Positions 34,568 through 43,803 of a DNA stretch of 64,000 nucleotides are shown here, in pieces (the stretch's first letter is position 1; every line of letters begins with the position of its first letter). Below the pieces are notes generated by a model, which saw only the letters and a program-made list of their open reading frames with translations, had not been told where the DNA came from and did no database searches. The DNA is from an uncultured Pelagibacteraceae bacterium. Its GTDB lineage: Bacteria > Pseudomonadota > Alphaproteobacteria > Pelagibacterales > Pelagibacteraceae. Location: positions 1 through 64,000 of the forward strand of contig CACLNT010000004.1 of NCBI GenBank assembly GCA_902608385.1, in the 5' to 3' direction. The translations under genes were made by a program, and so were the position numbers.

Positions 34568-35596
34568 ATGACTGATGCGGTAATTAAGTGTGAATCTGTT
34601 TATAAGATTTTTGGAGCAAATGCTAAAAAAATGCTCCAAGAAGCAAGCGGAAATGTTGATGCAAAAACATTCCAAGAAAATGGATGCATTGTAGGTGTAA
34701 ACAATGCTTCTTTTGAAGTTGCAAAAGGAGAAATGTTGGTTGTTATGGGTTTATCAGGCTCAGGAAAATCAACATTATTAAGATGTATTTCTAGATTAAC
34801 AGATGCCACGGATGGAAAAATTTTTATAGAAGGTCAAGATTTGCTTTCATTAAAAAACAAAGAACTAATTGAACTTAGAAGAAATAAAATGGGAATGGTT
34901 TTTCAAAGTTTTGCTTTACTTCCACACAAAACAGTTTTGGAAAATATTGCTTTCCCACTTCAAATTAAAGGAATTAAAACTGAAGATAGTATCAATAAAG
35001 CTATGGACATGGTTAAACTTGTTGGTCTTGATGGAAGAGAAAATTATTTTCCAAGAGAACTTTCAGGTGGACAACAACAAAGAGTAGGTATTGCTCGTTC
35101 ATTGGCTGTTGAACCTGATATTTGGTTTTTAGACGAACCTTTCTCTGCTCTTGATCCATTGATTAGAAAAGAAATGCAAGATGAATTTTTAAGACTGCAA
35201 GGTGTTTTAAAAAAAACAATTATGTTTATTACTCATGATTTTGATGAAGCTCTTAGGCTTGCGGATAGAATAGCAATAATGAAGGATGGCATAATAGAGC
35301 AATTAGATACTCCAGCCAAAATTGTTTTAAATCCAGCCACAGAATATGTAAAAAAATTTACAGAAGAGGTTCCTAGAGAAAAAGTATTGAAAATAGAGGC
35401 GGTAATGGATCCCGTTGATGATGTTAAAAATTTAAGTGATTTAAAAGTTTCAAAAAATGAAATAATTGAAAACGTAGCTGAAAAGATTTTAACTCAAGAA
35501 AAATCTGTAGCTGTAATTGATGAAAATAATAAAATTGTTGGAACTGTTCATCCTTCAAAAATAATTCATACTGTTTTTGGGGGGGAGAAAAAATAA
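34568..35596 (+). CDS. tmoW: ABC transporter ATPase for TMAO / quaternary amines
   Basis: A 342-residue ProV/OpuAA-type ATPase. The Walker A is GLSGSGKST (61-69), the signature LSGGQQQRVGIARSLA lies around 163-178, the Walker B is FLDEPFSALDP, and the switch histidine is in THDFDEA. A short insertion precedes Walker A (about 17-40), and the C-terminal part (about 270-342) resembles a degenerate CBS module, as in glycine betaine importers. It is 10 bases before the permease gene. In TMAO users this is TmoW. It energises the transport of the substrate captured by the binding protein at 32024. Confidence 0.88.
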   Translation: MTDAVIKCESVYKIFGANAKKMLQEASGNVDAKTFQENGCIVGVNNASFEVAKGEMLVVMGLSGSGKSTLLRCISRLTDATDGKIFIEGQDLLSLKNKELIELRRNKMGMVFQSFALLPHKTVLENIAFPLQIKGIKTEDSINKAMDMVKLVGLDGRENYFPRELSGGQQQRVGIARSLAVEPDIWFLDEPFSALDPLIRKEMQDEFLRLQGVLKKTIMFITHDFDEALRLADRIAIMKDGIIEQLDTPAKIVLNPATEYVKKFTEEVPREKVLKIEAVMDPVDDVKNLSDLKVSKNEIIENVAEKILTQEKSVAVIDENNKIVGTVHPSKIIHTVFGGEKK

Positions 35597-35606
35597 CGAT
35601 TAAAAT

Positions 35607-37760
35607 ATGGAATTATTAAAAAAATATCCAAAATTATTTCAATGGTTATTCTTGTTAGTTATATTTTTTGCCTTATGCTTTGCAATTGATGTTCCTGAAA
35701 CCTACAAATTTATAAGAGGTCAAGCTGAATTTATTAAAGACCCAAATCAAAGTACTTACACACTATTTGGCGCAGAAGTAAGATATTATGCATTTGATAC
35801 CCTTTGGCGACTACCTCCTTTACTTGGATGGTTACCTATTTGGGTAAATGACTCTTTGTTTTTCTTATTAAATGAATGGATGCCAATGGAGTTTTGGAAT
35901 GAAGATCTTCAAGAATACAGAACTCGACCTTTAGTACTACAAATAACAAGAAATATAACTGCATCTATGACATTTCTTATTGAATTGATTAGAGAAATTT
36001 TATTAGGTGGTTCTAAAACAGTTGTCGCATTTACCAGTTGGGACTGGATAGATAAAAATCCATGGGCAGAACTGCCAGGGTTACCGTGGACAATCGTTGC
36101 AGCGGGTGCAGTAATATTATGTTACAAACTGAGTGGCAAGGGTCTGGCTATATTCGCTGGTTTAGTCATGATTTATATTTCTGTATTTGGTCAATGGAAA
36201 CCTTCGATGCAAACACTTTCTTTTATATTGGTTGCAGCACCACTTTCTTTTATTTTTGGTTTGAGCTTAGGCATTATGGCTTACAAAAGCAAACGTGTTG
36301 AGAAAGCTTTATATCCATTACTCCTAGTGATGCAGACTATGCCACAATATGCAGTTCTAGTTCCTGCAATGGTTCTGTTTGGCATTGGCGATCATGCTGC
36401 AGTTATTATAACAATGGTTGTTGCTATTCCTCCAATGATCTTATTAACCTTGTTAGGTCTTAGAGCAGTACCTTCCGAAGTTATTGAAGCTGGCAAAATG
36501 AGTGGATGTAATAATTGGCAACTTATGACCAAAGTATTAATTCCAACAGCAAGAAGAGACATTTTAATTGGAGTGAACCAGGTCATAATGGTGTGTTTCT
36601 CTATGGCGGTTATTGCAGCTTTTATAGGTGCTAAAGGATTAGGGTGGAATTTATTGTTAGCTTTAAATCAGCTAAATATTGGATTAGCATTAGAAGCCGG
36701 CTTATGTATTAGCATGATTGCAATACTGTTAGATAAAATGTCATTGGCTTGGGCAAATAAACAAGAAGATTATTTTGGTAACCTGACTTTTTTTCAGCGT
36801 TATAAAAATACATTGTTTTTTGCTGGAGCAGTATTAATAGGAGTGACATTTGCCTATGTTGGAACCTTTTTGTTTAAAGATAATTTTAATTACTTTTCTG
36901 AAATTCCACATAATAAAGGATTATCATTTGCAGATTTCTGGAATAAAGGTGTTGATTGGATTTGGGATACTTTCTTTCAAACTTTAAAAATATTCAATAC
37001 TTGGCTAATAACAGAAGTTCTTCAACCAATGAGAGCCTTGTATCTAAGAATGCCAGCAGTTGCTACTTTAGTATTAGTTATTGGAGCAGGTTATATAATT
37101 GGTGGAATTCGTTCAGCTTTTACAGTAGGTGGATTAGCATTATTTATAGCGCTAAGTCCATGGTGGGATAGAGCTTTAGTCACAACATACATGGCAACTT
37201 TTGGAGTTATTGCATCTTGCACAATTGGATTAACTGTTGGAACTTTATGTCAACAAAACAAATATACCACAAAATTTATGTTGGCAGTTTGTGATATTTT
37301 TCAAACATTTCCTTCTTTTGTATATTTAATTCCAGTAATGATGCTTTTTGGTATAACGGATACATCGGTATTAATTGCAGTAATTGTTTATGCAACTATA
37401 CCTGCTACAAGGTATACTATTGAGGGATTAAGAAGTGTTCCACCTGCTTTGCATGACGCAGCCACAATGTCAGGTGTAACTAAATTCCAAAGATTAATAA
37501 ATATAGAATTTCCAATAGCGTTTCCTCACATGATGCTTGGTGTAAATCAAACAATCGTATTTGCTTTGTTTATGGTAATTATAGGAGCATTTATTGGAAC
37601 AGAAGATTTAGGACAATATATTCTAAAAGCTTTATCTGATAAAAAAGGTGGGGGCAAAGGATTAATACTTGGTATTTGTGTCGCCTTTATAGCTCTGATA
37701 TTTGATAATTTAATTCGAACTTGGGTAGAAAAAAGAAAGAAGCACCTTGGTATAGATTAA
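35607..37760 (+). CDS. tmoV: Fused permease of the TMAO / quaternary amine ABC transporter
   Basis: A 717-residue inner-membrane protein made of two ProW-type permease units in one chain. Each carries the EAA loop that contacts the ATPase: GLRAVPSEVIEAGKMSG (about 286-302) and GLRSVPPALHDAATMSG (about 608-624), each followed by a membrane helix ending in AFIGAKGLG or AFIGTEDLG. Fusion of two permease units replaces the usual homodimer. The N-terminal region (about 20-150) is a large extracytoplasmic and membrane extension. The gene lies 10 bases after the ATPase gene and 4 bases before glpK. TmoV is the TMAO-type name; glycine betaine is an alternative substrate. Confidence 0.88.
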   Translation: MELLKKYPKLFQWLFLLVIFFALCFAIDVPETYKFIRGQAEFIKDPNQSTYTLFGAEVRYYAFDTLWRLPPLLGWLPIWVNDSLFFLLNEWMPMEFWNEDLQEYRTRPLVLQITRNITASMTFLIELIREILLGGSKTVVAFTSWDWIDKNPWAELPGLPWTIVAAGAVILCYKLSGKGLAIFAGLVMIYISVFGQWKPSMQTLSFILVAAPLSFIFGLSLGIMAYKSKRVEKALYPLLLVMQTMPQYAVLVPAMVLFGIGDHAAVIITMVVAIPPMILLTLLGLRAVPSEVIEAGKMSGCNNWQLMTKVLIPTARRDILIGVNQVIMVCFSMAVIAAFIGAKGLGWNLLLALNQLNIGLALEAGLCISMIAILLDKMSLAWANKQEDYFGNLTFFQRYKNTLFFAGAVLIGVTFAYVGTFLFKDNFNYFSEIPHNKGLSFADFWNKGVDWIWDTFFQTLKIFNTWLITEVLQPMRALYLRMPAVATLVLVIGAGYIIGGIRSAFTVGGLALFIALSPWWDRALVTTYMATFGVIASCTIGLTVGTLCQQNKYTTKFMLAVCDIFQTFPSFVYLIPVMMLFGITDTSVLIAVIVYATIPATRYTIEGLRSVPPALHDAATMSGVTKFQRLINIEFPIAFPHMMLGVNQTIVFALFMVIIGAFIGTEDLGQYILKALSDKKGGGKGLILGICVAFIALIFDNLIRTWVEKRKKHLGID

Positions 37761-37764
37761 AATT

Positions 37765-39243
37765 GTGAAAAAATTTTTAGTCGCTATTGATCAAGGCACT
37801 ACGTCAACAAGAGTAATATTGTTTGATGTAACAGGTAATGTAAAATTTATATCACAATTTGAGTTTAAACAATATTTTCCAAAAAATGGTTGGGTAGAAC
37901 ATAATCCAAATGAAATTTGGCTAACTACTCTTAAAGCACTAAGAAAAGTTATAAAAAAAGCCTCACAGTTAAAAGGCAATATAATAAGCATTGGAATAAC
38001 CAATCAGAGAGAAACCACCATTCTATGGAACAAGAAAACTGGCAAACCAATTTACAATGCTATTGTTTGGCAAGATAGAAGAACTCAACAATATTGTGAA
38101 AAACTTAAAAAAAGAAGGTATGAAAAAAGTTTTAGAAAAAAAACTGGACTATTTATAGATCCATATTTTTCTGCAACAAAAATAAAATGGATTTTGGAGA
38201 ATGTAAAAGATTCAAAAAAATTATTAAAATCTAATAATTTATTGTTTGGTACTGTAGATACTTTTTTGATATGGAAACTTACTAAAGGTAAAAAACATTT
38301 AACGGAAGCTACTAACGCAAGTAGAACAATGTTATTTAATATAAATAACAACAAATGGGATAAAGAAATTTTAAGGAAATTAAATATTCCAAAAAATATT
38401 TTACCAGAGGTAAAAAATTCTACTGATGATTTTGGCATCACAAATAAAAAAATTATCGGAAAAGAAATTCCTATATCAGCTGTTTTAGGAGACCAACAGG
38501 CGGCTGCAGTTGGTCAAGCATGTTTTGAAAAAGGATCAATTAAAAGCACTTACGGAACTGGTGCATTTGTAATAATAAATACTGGATCAAAAAAAATCTA
38601 TTCAAATAATAAATTATTGACAACAATTTGTTACAGATTAAATGGAAAAAACACTTACGCTTTAGAAGGTTCAATCTTTATCGCTGGAGCAGGAGTACAG
38701 TGGCTTAGAGATAAAGTAAAATTAATTAATAATGCTTACGAAACTGAGAAAATAGCAAAATCTAAAAAGAATAATGATGGTGTTTACATAGTACCAGCTT
38801 TTAGTGGTATGGGAGCTCCATATTGGAGACCGGACGCTAGAGGATTAATAACAGGCTTAACAAGAGATAGTGATTGGAAAAGTTTAGTAAGAGCAGTTGT
38901 GGAGTCCGTCGCATATCAAAGCTATGATTTATTTAATTCAATGAAAAAAGATGGTTTAAAACCTAGAATCGTAAAAGTTGATGGAGGTATGGTATCAAAT
39001 AATTGGTTTTCTCAATTTTTATCTGACACTATTAATCTTAATGTAGTTAGACCACGAGTTTTAGAAACAACTGCTTTAGGAGTTGCGCTATTTGCAGGGT
39101 ATCAAGTTGGAGAATTTAAATCTTTAAACGAAATAAAGCATATATGGAAAAAAGATAGAGTTTTTTCTCCAAAAATAAATAAATCATTGAGAAATAACCT
39201 ATTGCAAGGATGGAAAGTAGCAATTAGAAAAACTTTAGCATAA
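37765..39243 (+). CDS. glpK: Glycerol kinase
   Basis: FGGY-family carbohydrate kinase of 492 residues that phosphorylates glycerol to glycerol 3-phosphate with ATP. Typical strings are AIDQGTTSTRVILFD (about 7-21), GITNQRETT, IVWQDRRT, VLGDQQAAAVGQ and YGTGAFVIINTG. The length is normal for GlpK. The start is GTG at 37765, 4 bases after the permease gene. gpsA follows after 8 bases, so glycerol 3-phosphate formed here can enter phospholipid or redox metabolism. A separate glycerol importer is not present in the window. Confidence 0.92.
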   Translation: MKKFLVAIDQGTTSTRVILFDVTGNVKFISQFEFKQYFPKNGWVEHNPNEIWLTTLKALRKVIKKASQLKGNIISIGITNQRETTILWNKKTGKPIYNAIVWQDRRTQQYCEKLKKRRYEKSFRKKTGLFIDPYFSATKIKWILENVKDSKKLLKSNNLLFGTVDTFLIWKLTKGKKHLTEATNASRTMLFNINNNKWDKEILRKLNIPKNILPEVKNSTDDFGITNKKIIGKEIPISAVLGDQQAAAVGQACFEKGSIKSTYGTGAFVIINTGSKKIYSNNKLLTTICYRLNGKNTYALEGSIFIAGAGVQWLRDKVKLINNAYETEKIAKSKKNNDGVYIVPAFSGMGAPYWRPDARGLITGLTRDSDWKSLVRAVVESVAYQSYDLFNSMKKDGLKPRIVKVDGGMVSNNWFSQFLSDTINLNVVRPRVLETTALGVALFAGYQVGEFKSLNEIKHIWKKDRVFSPKINKSLRNNLLQGWKVAIRKTLA

Positions 39244-39251
39244 TTTAAACT

Positions 39252-40286
39252 ATGAAAAAAATTTTAATCATTGGAGCTGGAGCTATGGGTTCAGCATTTA
39301 CAATTCCATGTGCGGATAATAATAATGAAGTAACGTTAGTTGGTACGCATTTAGAGAATGAACTAATAACATCTATTAAAAAAAATAAAAATTTTCATCC
39401 ATCATTAAAAACTAGTTTACCTTCAAAAATTAACATAGAAAGATTTGACAACTTAAAACCTACAATGGAAAAAGGTGCAGATGTAATAGTTGCAGGAATA
39501 AGTTCAGTAGGAATAAAGTGGTTTGCTGAAGAAATTTCTAAATATTACAAAAAAAAACTTCCTATAGTTTTGTTAACAAAAGGCCTATCTGTAGAAAATG
39601 ACGAGTTAATTACTCTGTCAGAAAAAATAAAAATATTGTTAAAAGAAAAAGGACATAATGATAATGAAATTAATATATCAGCAATTAAAGGACCTTGTTT
39701 AGCAACTGGTTTAGCAAACAAAATGAGAACAGGAACTGTAATAGCTAATCCAGATATAAAAGAAGCACAATTTTTAAAAAAAATTATCTCAACTAATTAT
39801 TATTCGACAGAACTTTCAACCGATCTTCAAGGTGTTGAATTTTCAGGAGCAATTAAAAATATTTATTCAATGTTGATTGGTGCTGCTGAAGGCCTAAGCA
39901 ACTCAAAGGCTCCAATTGAGATTCAATCTAAATATTATTTAAATACTTCAGCATCATTAATACATAGATCAATTTCTGAAATGGCAGAGTTTGTATCTTG
40001 CTATGGAGGAACTGCAGAAACAGTTTATGGACTAGCTGGACTTGGAGATCTTTATGTCAGTGCTATTGGAGGAAGAAATAGTTTAATGGGAAAGTATCTT
40101 GGACAAGGACATTTATATAAAGATGCAAAAGAATTATACATGAAGGACATAACTGTAGAAGGTGCTGAACTTGCATTTGAAATAGGTCCAAAAATTTTTA
40201 AAGACCTTAAAGCAGAAAAATTCCCTTTAATGTTTAGTGTTTTAAAGTCTATATGTGAAAACAAAAAATTAGAAATTAGCTGGTAA
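39252..40286 (+). CDS. gpsA: NAD(P)-dependent glycerol-3-phosphate dehydrogenase
   Basis: A GpsA-type dehydrogenase of 344 residues. The N-terminal Rossmann motif is IIGAGAMGSAF (6-16), followed by GPCLATGLA and the catalytic lysine region GAIKNIYSMLIGAAEG, and the C-terminal GLAGLGDLYVS with RNSLMGKYLGQG. It interconverts dihydroxyacetone phosphate and glycerol 3-phosphate and supplies phospholipid backbones. The sequence is divergent from housekeeping GpsA in several loops. It may be a glycerol-catabolic version paired with the adjacent glpK. The family assignment is strong. Confidence 0.85.
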   Translation: MKKILIIGAGAMGSAFTIPCADNNNEVTLVGTHLENELITSIKKNKNFHPSLKTSLPSKINIERFDNLKPTMEKGADVIVAGISSVGIKWFAEEISKYYKKKLPIVLLTKGLSVENDELITLSEKIKILLKEKGHNDNEINISAIKGPCLATGLANKMRTGTVIANPDIKEAQFLKKIISTNYYSTELSTDLQGVEFSGAIKNIYSMLIGAAEGLSNSKAPIEIQSKYYLNTSASLIHRSISEMAEFVSCYGGTAETVYGLAGLGDLYVSAIGGRNSLMGKYLGQGHLYKDAKELYMKDITVEGAELAFEIGPKIFKDLKAEKFPLMFSVLKSICENKKLEISW

Positions 40287-40287
40287 A

Positions 40288-40446
40288 ATGAATATTAAAA
40301 CTATAAATATTATTGGTTGGGTTTTATTTTTAATTTCTTCAATTGGTTTTATTATGTCTAGCCTTGGAAATTTTTGGGCTATGTTTGGAAGTCTTTTCTT
40401 TTTAGCCGGTTGTGTAGTTTTTTTGATACCTTATTTTTTTGATTGA
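40288..40446 (+). CDS. 52-residue two-span membrane protein
   Basis: A short frame of 52 residues starting MNIKTINIIGWVLF and ending VFLIPYFFD, with two hydrophobic segments (about 7-23 and 30-49) around a short polar loop (SSLGNFWAMFG). The ATG overlaps nothing and lies one base after the gpsA stop, so co-transcription with glpK-gpsA is likely. The 3' end overlaps the convergent tmm gene by 16 bases. No family is recognised. The GW/GF-rich composition with few charges supports a genuine membrane peptide over a chance ORF, but the evidence is modest. Confidence 0.5.
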   Translation: MNIKTINIIGWVLFLISSIGFIMSSLGNFWAMFGSLFFLAGCVVFLIPYFFD

Positions 40447-41771
40447 TTTAAAAAAGTTTTTGAAGAATCATCCATTGCGGAAGCCCATGGGGTATGATGA
40501 ATTGGTGCAACAGACCCAGTAACCGGGGATGAAAAAGATTTGTTTCTATAAGTCATGATATCTTCTACTTTATGATGTTCCCATTCTTTGAAATGTTTTC
40601 TAATTAATTCAAAATCAATTTTTGGATAATCAGACAATCCATGAAGTTCTTTAGTATATTCAGTTTGAAAGTCTATCATTTGATCTGGATTTTCTAATTT
40701 TTCTTCCATAGCAACCCATTTATCTATATCTTTTTTGATTTCTGAACTACTTGGAATTTTAATTTTACCCATTATTACATCTCTTGCGTACCAAGCCTGA
40801 CAATCAAACATGTTAAAGGTATGAAATTGATCCTGCATACCCAAGTACAACAATTTATGATTATTTTCCCAAACCACACCTTTGTACAATTTTGGTGGAT
40901 ATAATCTGTTTCTAGTTTTTAGTTTAAGGTCTTCAGTTAAAAAAGGGAAATGATGAAGATAACCAGAAGCCAAAATTATCACATCAGCTTCTTGCTCGTG
41001 ACCATCTTTGAAGATTGCTTTATTTCCTTCTAGCCTGTCTAAATAATGGACTTCTTTCATTCCGTTGGGCCATTTAAAACCCATTGGGTTATTTCTATAA
41101 CCTATGGTTACACTTTTTGCTCCATACTTGTGACATTGAAGGGCAACATCTTCAGCCGAATAACTACTTCCTAAAACAATAACATTTTTACCTCTGAATT
41201 CTTCCGCATCTCTAAAATCATGCGAATGTAATATTCTTCCCGGAAAAGATTTCATTCCCGGATATTCTGGAATATAAGGAACTGAAAAATGTCCTGAAGA
41301 TACAACCACATAATCAAATGTATCTTTTGAAAATTTATCATTTTTTTTATCATGTGAAGTTACTTCAAAATTTTTTCCATTATAAGTTACAGTAATAACA
41401 GTTGTGTTAAATCTTATTTTGTTTTTAAGATTCCCTTTTTTTACTCTACCAATTATATAATCATATAAAACTTCTCTTGGCGGAAATGATGGAATTGGAT
41501 GTCCGAAATGCTCATCAAATGAATAATCAGCAAATTCTAAACATTCTTTAGGACCATTTGACCATAGATATCTATACATGCTGTTAGGAACAGGGTCTCC
41601 ATATTGATCAGATCCGGTTCTCCAATTGTAGTTCCACAATCCTCCCCAATCTTCTTGTTTTTCGAAACAAACTATTTGAGGTATTTTTTCACCTTTTTTT
41701 TCAGCTTGTTCAAAAGATCTTAACATCGAAAGACCACACGGTCCCGTTCCAATAATTGCTACTTTTGTCAT
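40431..41771 (-). CDS. tmm: Trimethylamine monooxygenase (flavin-containing)
   Basis: Flavin-containing monooxygenase of 446 residues, the Tmm length. It oxidises trimethylamine to TMAO with FAD and NADPH. The FAD motif GTGPCG (8-13), the FMO fingerprint FPGRILHSHDF (176-186) and the NADPH motif GSSYSAED (201-208) are all present. The sequence is of the bacterial Tmm group, not the Baeyer-Villiger type. It works with Tdm, encoded about 9 kb away, and with the TMAO-type importer. The gene stands alone on the minus strand, convergent with the 52-residue gene and divergent from the Fe-dehydrogenase operon. Confidence 0.93.
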   Translation of the reverse strand: MTKVAIIGTGPCGLSMLRSFEQAEKKGEKIPQIVCFEKQEDWGGLWNYNWRTGSDQYGDPVPNSMYRYLWSNGPKECLEFADYSFDEHFGHPIPSFPPREVLYDYIIGRVKKGNLKNKIRFNTTVITVTYNGKNFEVTSHDKKNDKFSKDTFDYVVVSSGHFSVPYIPEYPGMKSFPGRILHSHDFRDAEEFRGKNVIVLGSSYSAEDVALQCHKYGAKSVTIGYRNNPMGFKWPNGMKEVHYLDRLEGNKAIFKDGHEQEADVIILASGYLHHFPFLTEDLKLKTRNRLYPPKLYKGVVWENNHKLLYLGMQDQFHTFNMFDCQAWYARDVIMGKIKIPSSSEIKKDIDKWVAMEEKLENPDQMIDFQTEYTKELHGLSDYPKIDFELIRKHFKEWEHHKVEDIMTYRNKSFSSPVTGSVAPIHHTPWASAMDDSSKTFLNQSKK

Positions 41772-41849
41772 TGAATTTTCTCCATCTATAAATAAATTTA
41801 TAAATGTACTTTACTAACAAAATAGTAGAAATTGAAATAGTATTTTATT

Positions 41850-43007
41850 ATGAAAATTAATTGGAATTATCCAACTTCTGTATGGGTAGGGGAAGATAGA
41901 ATTAAAGATTTGTCTCAAGCTTGCAAAAATTTAAAAATTTCATGCCCACTATTAGTTACCGACAAAGATCTTATAAACCTTGATATGGTTAAAAATGTTA
42001 TTTTAGAAATTAAAAAAAACTTTAATAATCTGTCTATTTTTTCAAATTTTTCAGGAAATCCAATTGGAGAAAATGTAGAAGAAGGAGTTTCACAATTTCA
42101 AAAAAATAAATGTGATGGAGTTATAGCTTTTGGAGGAGGTAGTGGCCTAGATGTTGGTAAAGCTATTGCATTTATGTCAGGACAGTCTAGACCTATATGG
42201 GATTTTGAAGATATTGGAGATTATTGGAAAAGAGCTAATGATGAAAAAATTGCTCCTATTATTGCAGTTCCAACTACCGCAGGAACAGGATCAGAAACAG
42301 GAAGAGCTTCAGCAATTATAAACAAAGAAACTGGAGTAAAAAAAATTATTTTTCATCCTAAATTTTTACCATCAATAGTAATTTTAGATCCATGTTTAAC
42401 AGTTGATCTTTCTCCAAGATTAACTGCTGCAACAGGAATGGATGCACTTGCCCATAATCTAGAGGCATTTTGTGCCCCTGGTTTTCATCCTATGGCTGAC
42501 GGAATAGCGCTTGAAGGAATGAGGTTAGTTAAAAATTCATTATTAGTTGCTGTAAAAGATGGAAAAAATATAAATGCAAGATTAGAGATGTTAACCGCAG
42601 CAAGCATGGGATCTACTGCATTTCAAAAAGGTTTAGGAGCGATACATTCGCTAAGCCACCCAGTAAATGCTCAATTTAACCTTCATCATGGATTATCAAA
42701 TGCAATTTTTATGCCTTATGTTTTAACATTTAACAAAGATGCTATAGTAGAAAAAATTGTTTCGATTTGTAATTACTTAAATATTGAAGAAGGTTTTGAT
42801 GGTTTTATTAGTTGGATTATTGAATTAAGAAAAGATTTAAATATTCCTCATAAATTATCTGAAGTATTGGATGAAAAAAAATTTGACATAGATAAGCTTT
42901 CACAAATGGCGCTTGACGATCCTTCAACAGGAGGTAATCCTAAAAAATTATCTAAATCAGATATGAAAATTATGTACGAACATAGTTTGTCTGGAAAATT
43001 ATTTTAA
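41850..43007 (+). CDS. Iron-containing alcohol dehydrogenase
   Basis: A group III alcohol dehydrogenase of 385 residues. The NAD-binding GGGSGLDVGK lies at about 96-105, and the metal ligands are in DALAHNLEAF and HSLSHPVNAQFNLHHG. Members oxidise or reduce a wide range of alcohols, including methanol and lactaldehyde types. It is the first gene of a plus-strand run with a GATase and gshA/gshB, 2 bases before the GATase. Formaldehyde or an alcohol formed in C1 metabolism is a plausible substrate by neighbourhood only. It lacks the features of the large methanol dehydrogenases. Confidence 0.85.
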   Translation: MKINWNYPTSVWVGEDRIKDLSQACKNLKISCPLLVTDKDLINLDMVKNVILEIKKNFNNLSIFSNFSGNPIGENVEEGVSQFQKNKCDGVIAFGGGSGLDVGKAIAFMSGQSRPIWDFEDIGDYWKRANDEKIAPIIAVPTTAGTGSETGRASAIINKETGVKKIIFHPKFLPSIVILDPCLTVDLSPRLTAATGMDALAHNLEAFCAPGFHPMADGIALEGMRLVKNSLLVAVKDGKNINARLEMLTAASMGSTAFQKGLGAIHSLSHPVNAQFNLHHGLSNAIFMPYVLTFNKDAIVEKIVSICNYLNIEEGFDGFISWIIELRKDLNIPHKLSEVLDEKKFDIDKLSQMALDDPSTGGNPKKLSKSDMKIMYEHSLSGKLF

Positions 43008-43008
43008 A

Positions 43009-43803
43009 ATGAGTCGATTAAAAGTTTTAATAGTTGAAGGTAACACTCATGAAGAAAATTTAAAATTTCAAAAATTATCAAATCAACCACAATCTTTTAA
43101 TTTTAAAGATAATATAAAAAAGTATTATCCCAATACAGAAATAGATATTGTGAATCCATCTACAGAAAATGAAACAGCAAAATTTATTCCACAACTTAAT
43201 AAATATGATGGAATAATCTGGGGGGGCAGCACTATGAATATTTATGATAATACCATTGAAATCAGAAGACAAATTGATTTTGCAAAAAAACTTTTTGAGT
43301 TTGAAAAAAAAATTTTTGCTATTTGTTGGGGACTCCAACTAATCGTTACGGCATCTGGTGGAGAAGTTAAAAAATCAAATACAGGAACCCAAGTTGGCAT
43401 TGCAATTGATATTGAATTAACTCATGATGGTTTGAATCATCCTGTATATAAATCTAAATTGAAAAAATTTACAACACCTGCTTTTAATTTTGATGAAGTA
43501 GTTAAGGTTCCTAATAATTCTGTACATTTAGCATTTAATAAAACAAATAAAATTCAAGGATTAGCGTTTAAGTCAGGCAAGTGTAGTATTTGGGGATTAC
43601 AATACCACCCAGAAATTCATTATGATTATATGATTAGATTAATTAACGATCGAAGAGAAAAATTGATTAAAAAAAAATGTTTTAAAAATGATGAAGAAAT
43701 TAATCATCATATTCAATTTATAAAAAAAGAAAGAGATCTTTTGGACGATGATTTTAGATTACTTGAAATAAAAAATTGGCTACAAAACATAAATGGAAAT
43801 TAA
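43009..43803 (+). CDS. Class I glutamine amidotransferase-like protein
   Basis: A 264-residue GATase1-fold protein. The nucleophile elbow is in FAICWGLQL (Cys about 107) and the catalytic His-Glu pair in YHPEIHY, so the triad is intact. Such stand-alone domains include gamma-glutamyl hydrolases and GuaA-like or para-aminobenzoate relatives. It starts 1 base after the Fe-dehydrogenase and overlaps gshA by 11 bases. Its placement directly before glutathione synthesis suggests action on a gamma-glutamyl compound, perhaps glutathione breakdown or a glutamylamide. That role is inference, and no specific family name is given. Confidence 0.75.
   Translation: MSRLKVLIVEGNTHEENLKFQKLSNQPQSFNFKDNIKKYYPNTEIDIVNPSTENETAKFIPQLNKYDGIIWGGSTMNIYDNTIEIRRQIDFAKKLFEFEKKIFAICWGLQLIVTASGGEVKKSNTGTQVGIAIDIELTHDGLNHPVYKSKLKKFTTPAFNFDEVVKVPNNSVHLAFNKTNKIQGLAFKSGKCSIWGLQYHPEIHYDYMIRLINDRREKLIKKKCFKNDEEINHHIQFIKKERDLLDDDFRLLEIKNWLQNINGN

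Noticed and set aside
38085..38441. A 118-codon minus-strand frame within glpK
   Set aside because: Antisense shadow of glycerol kinase with no homologue pattern.
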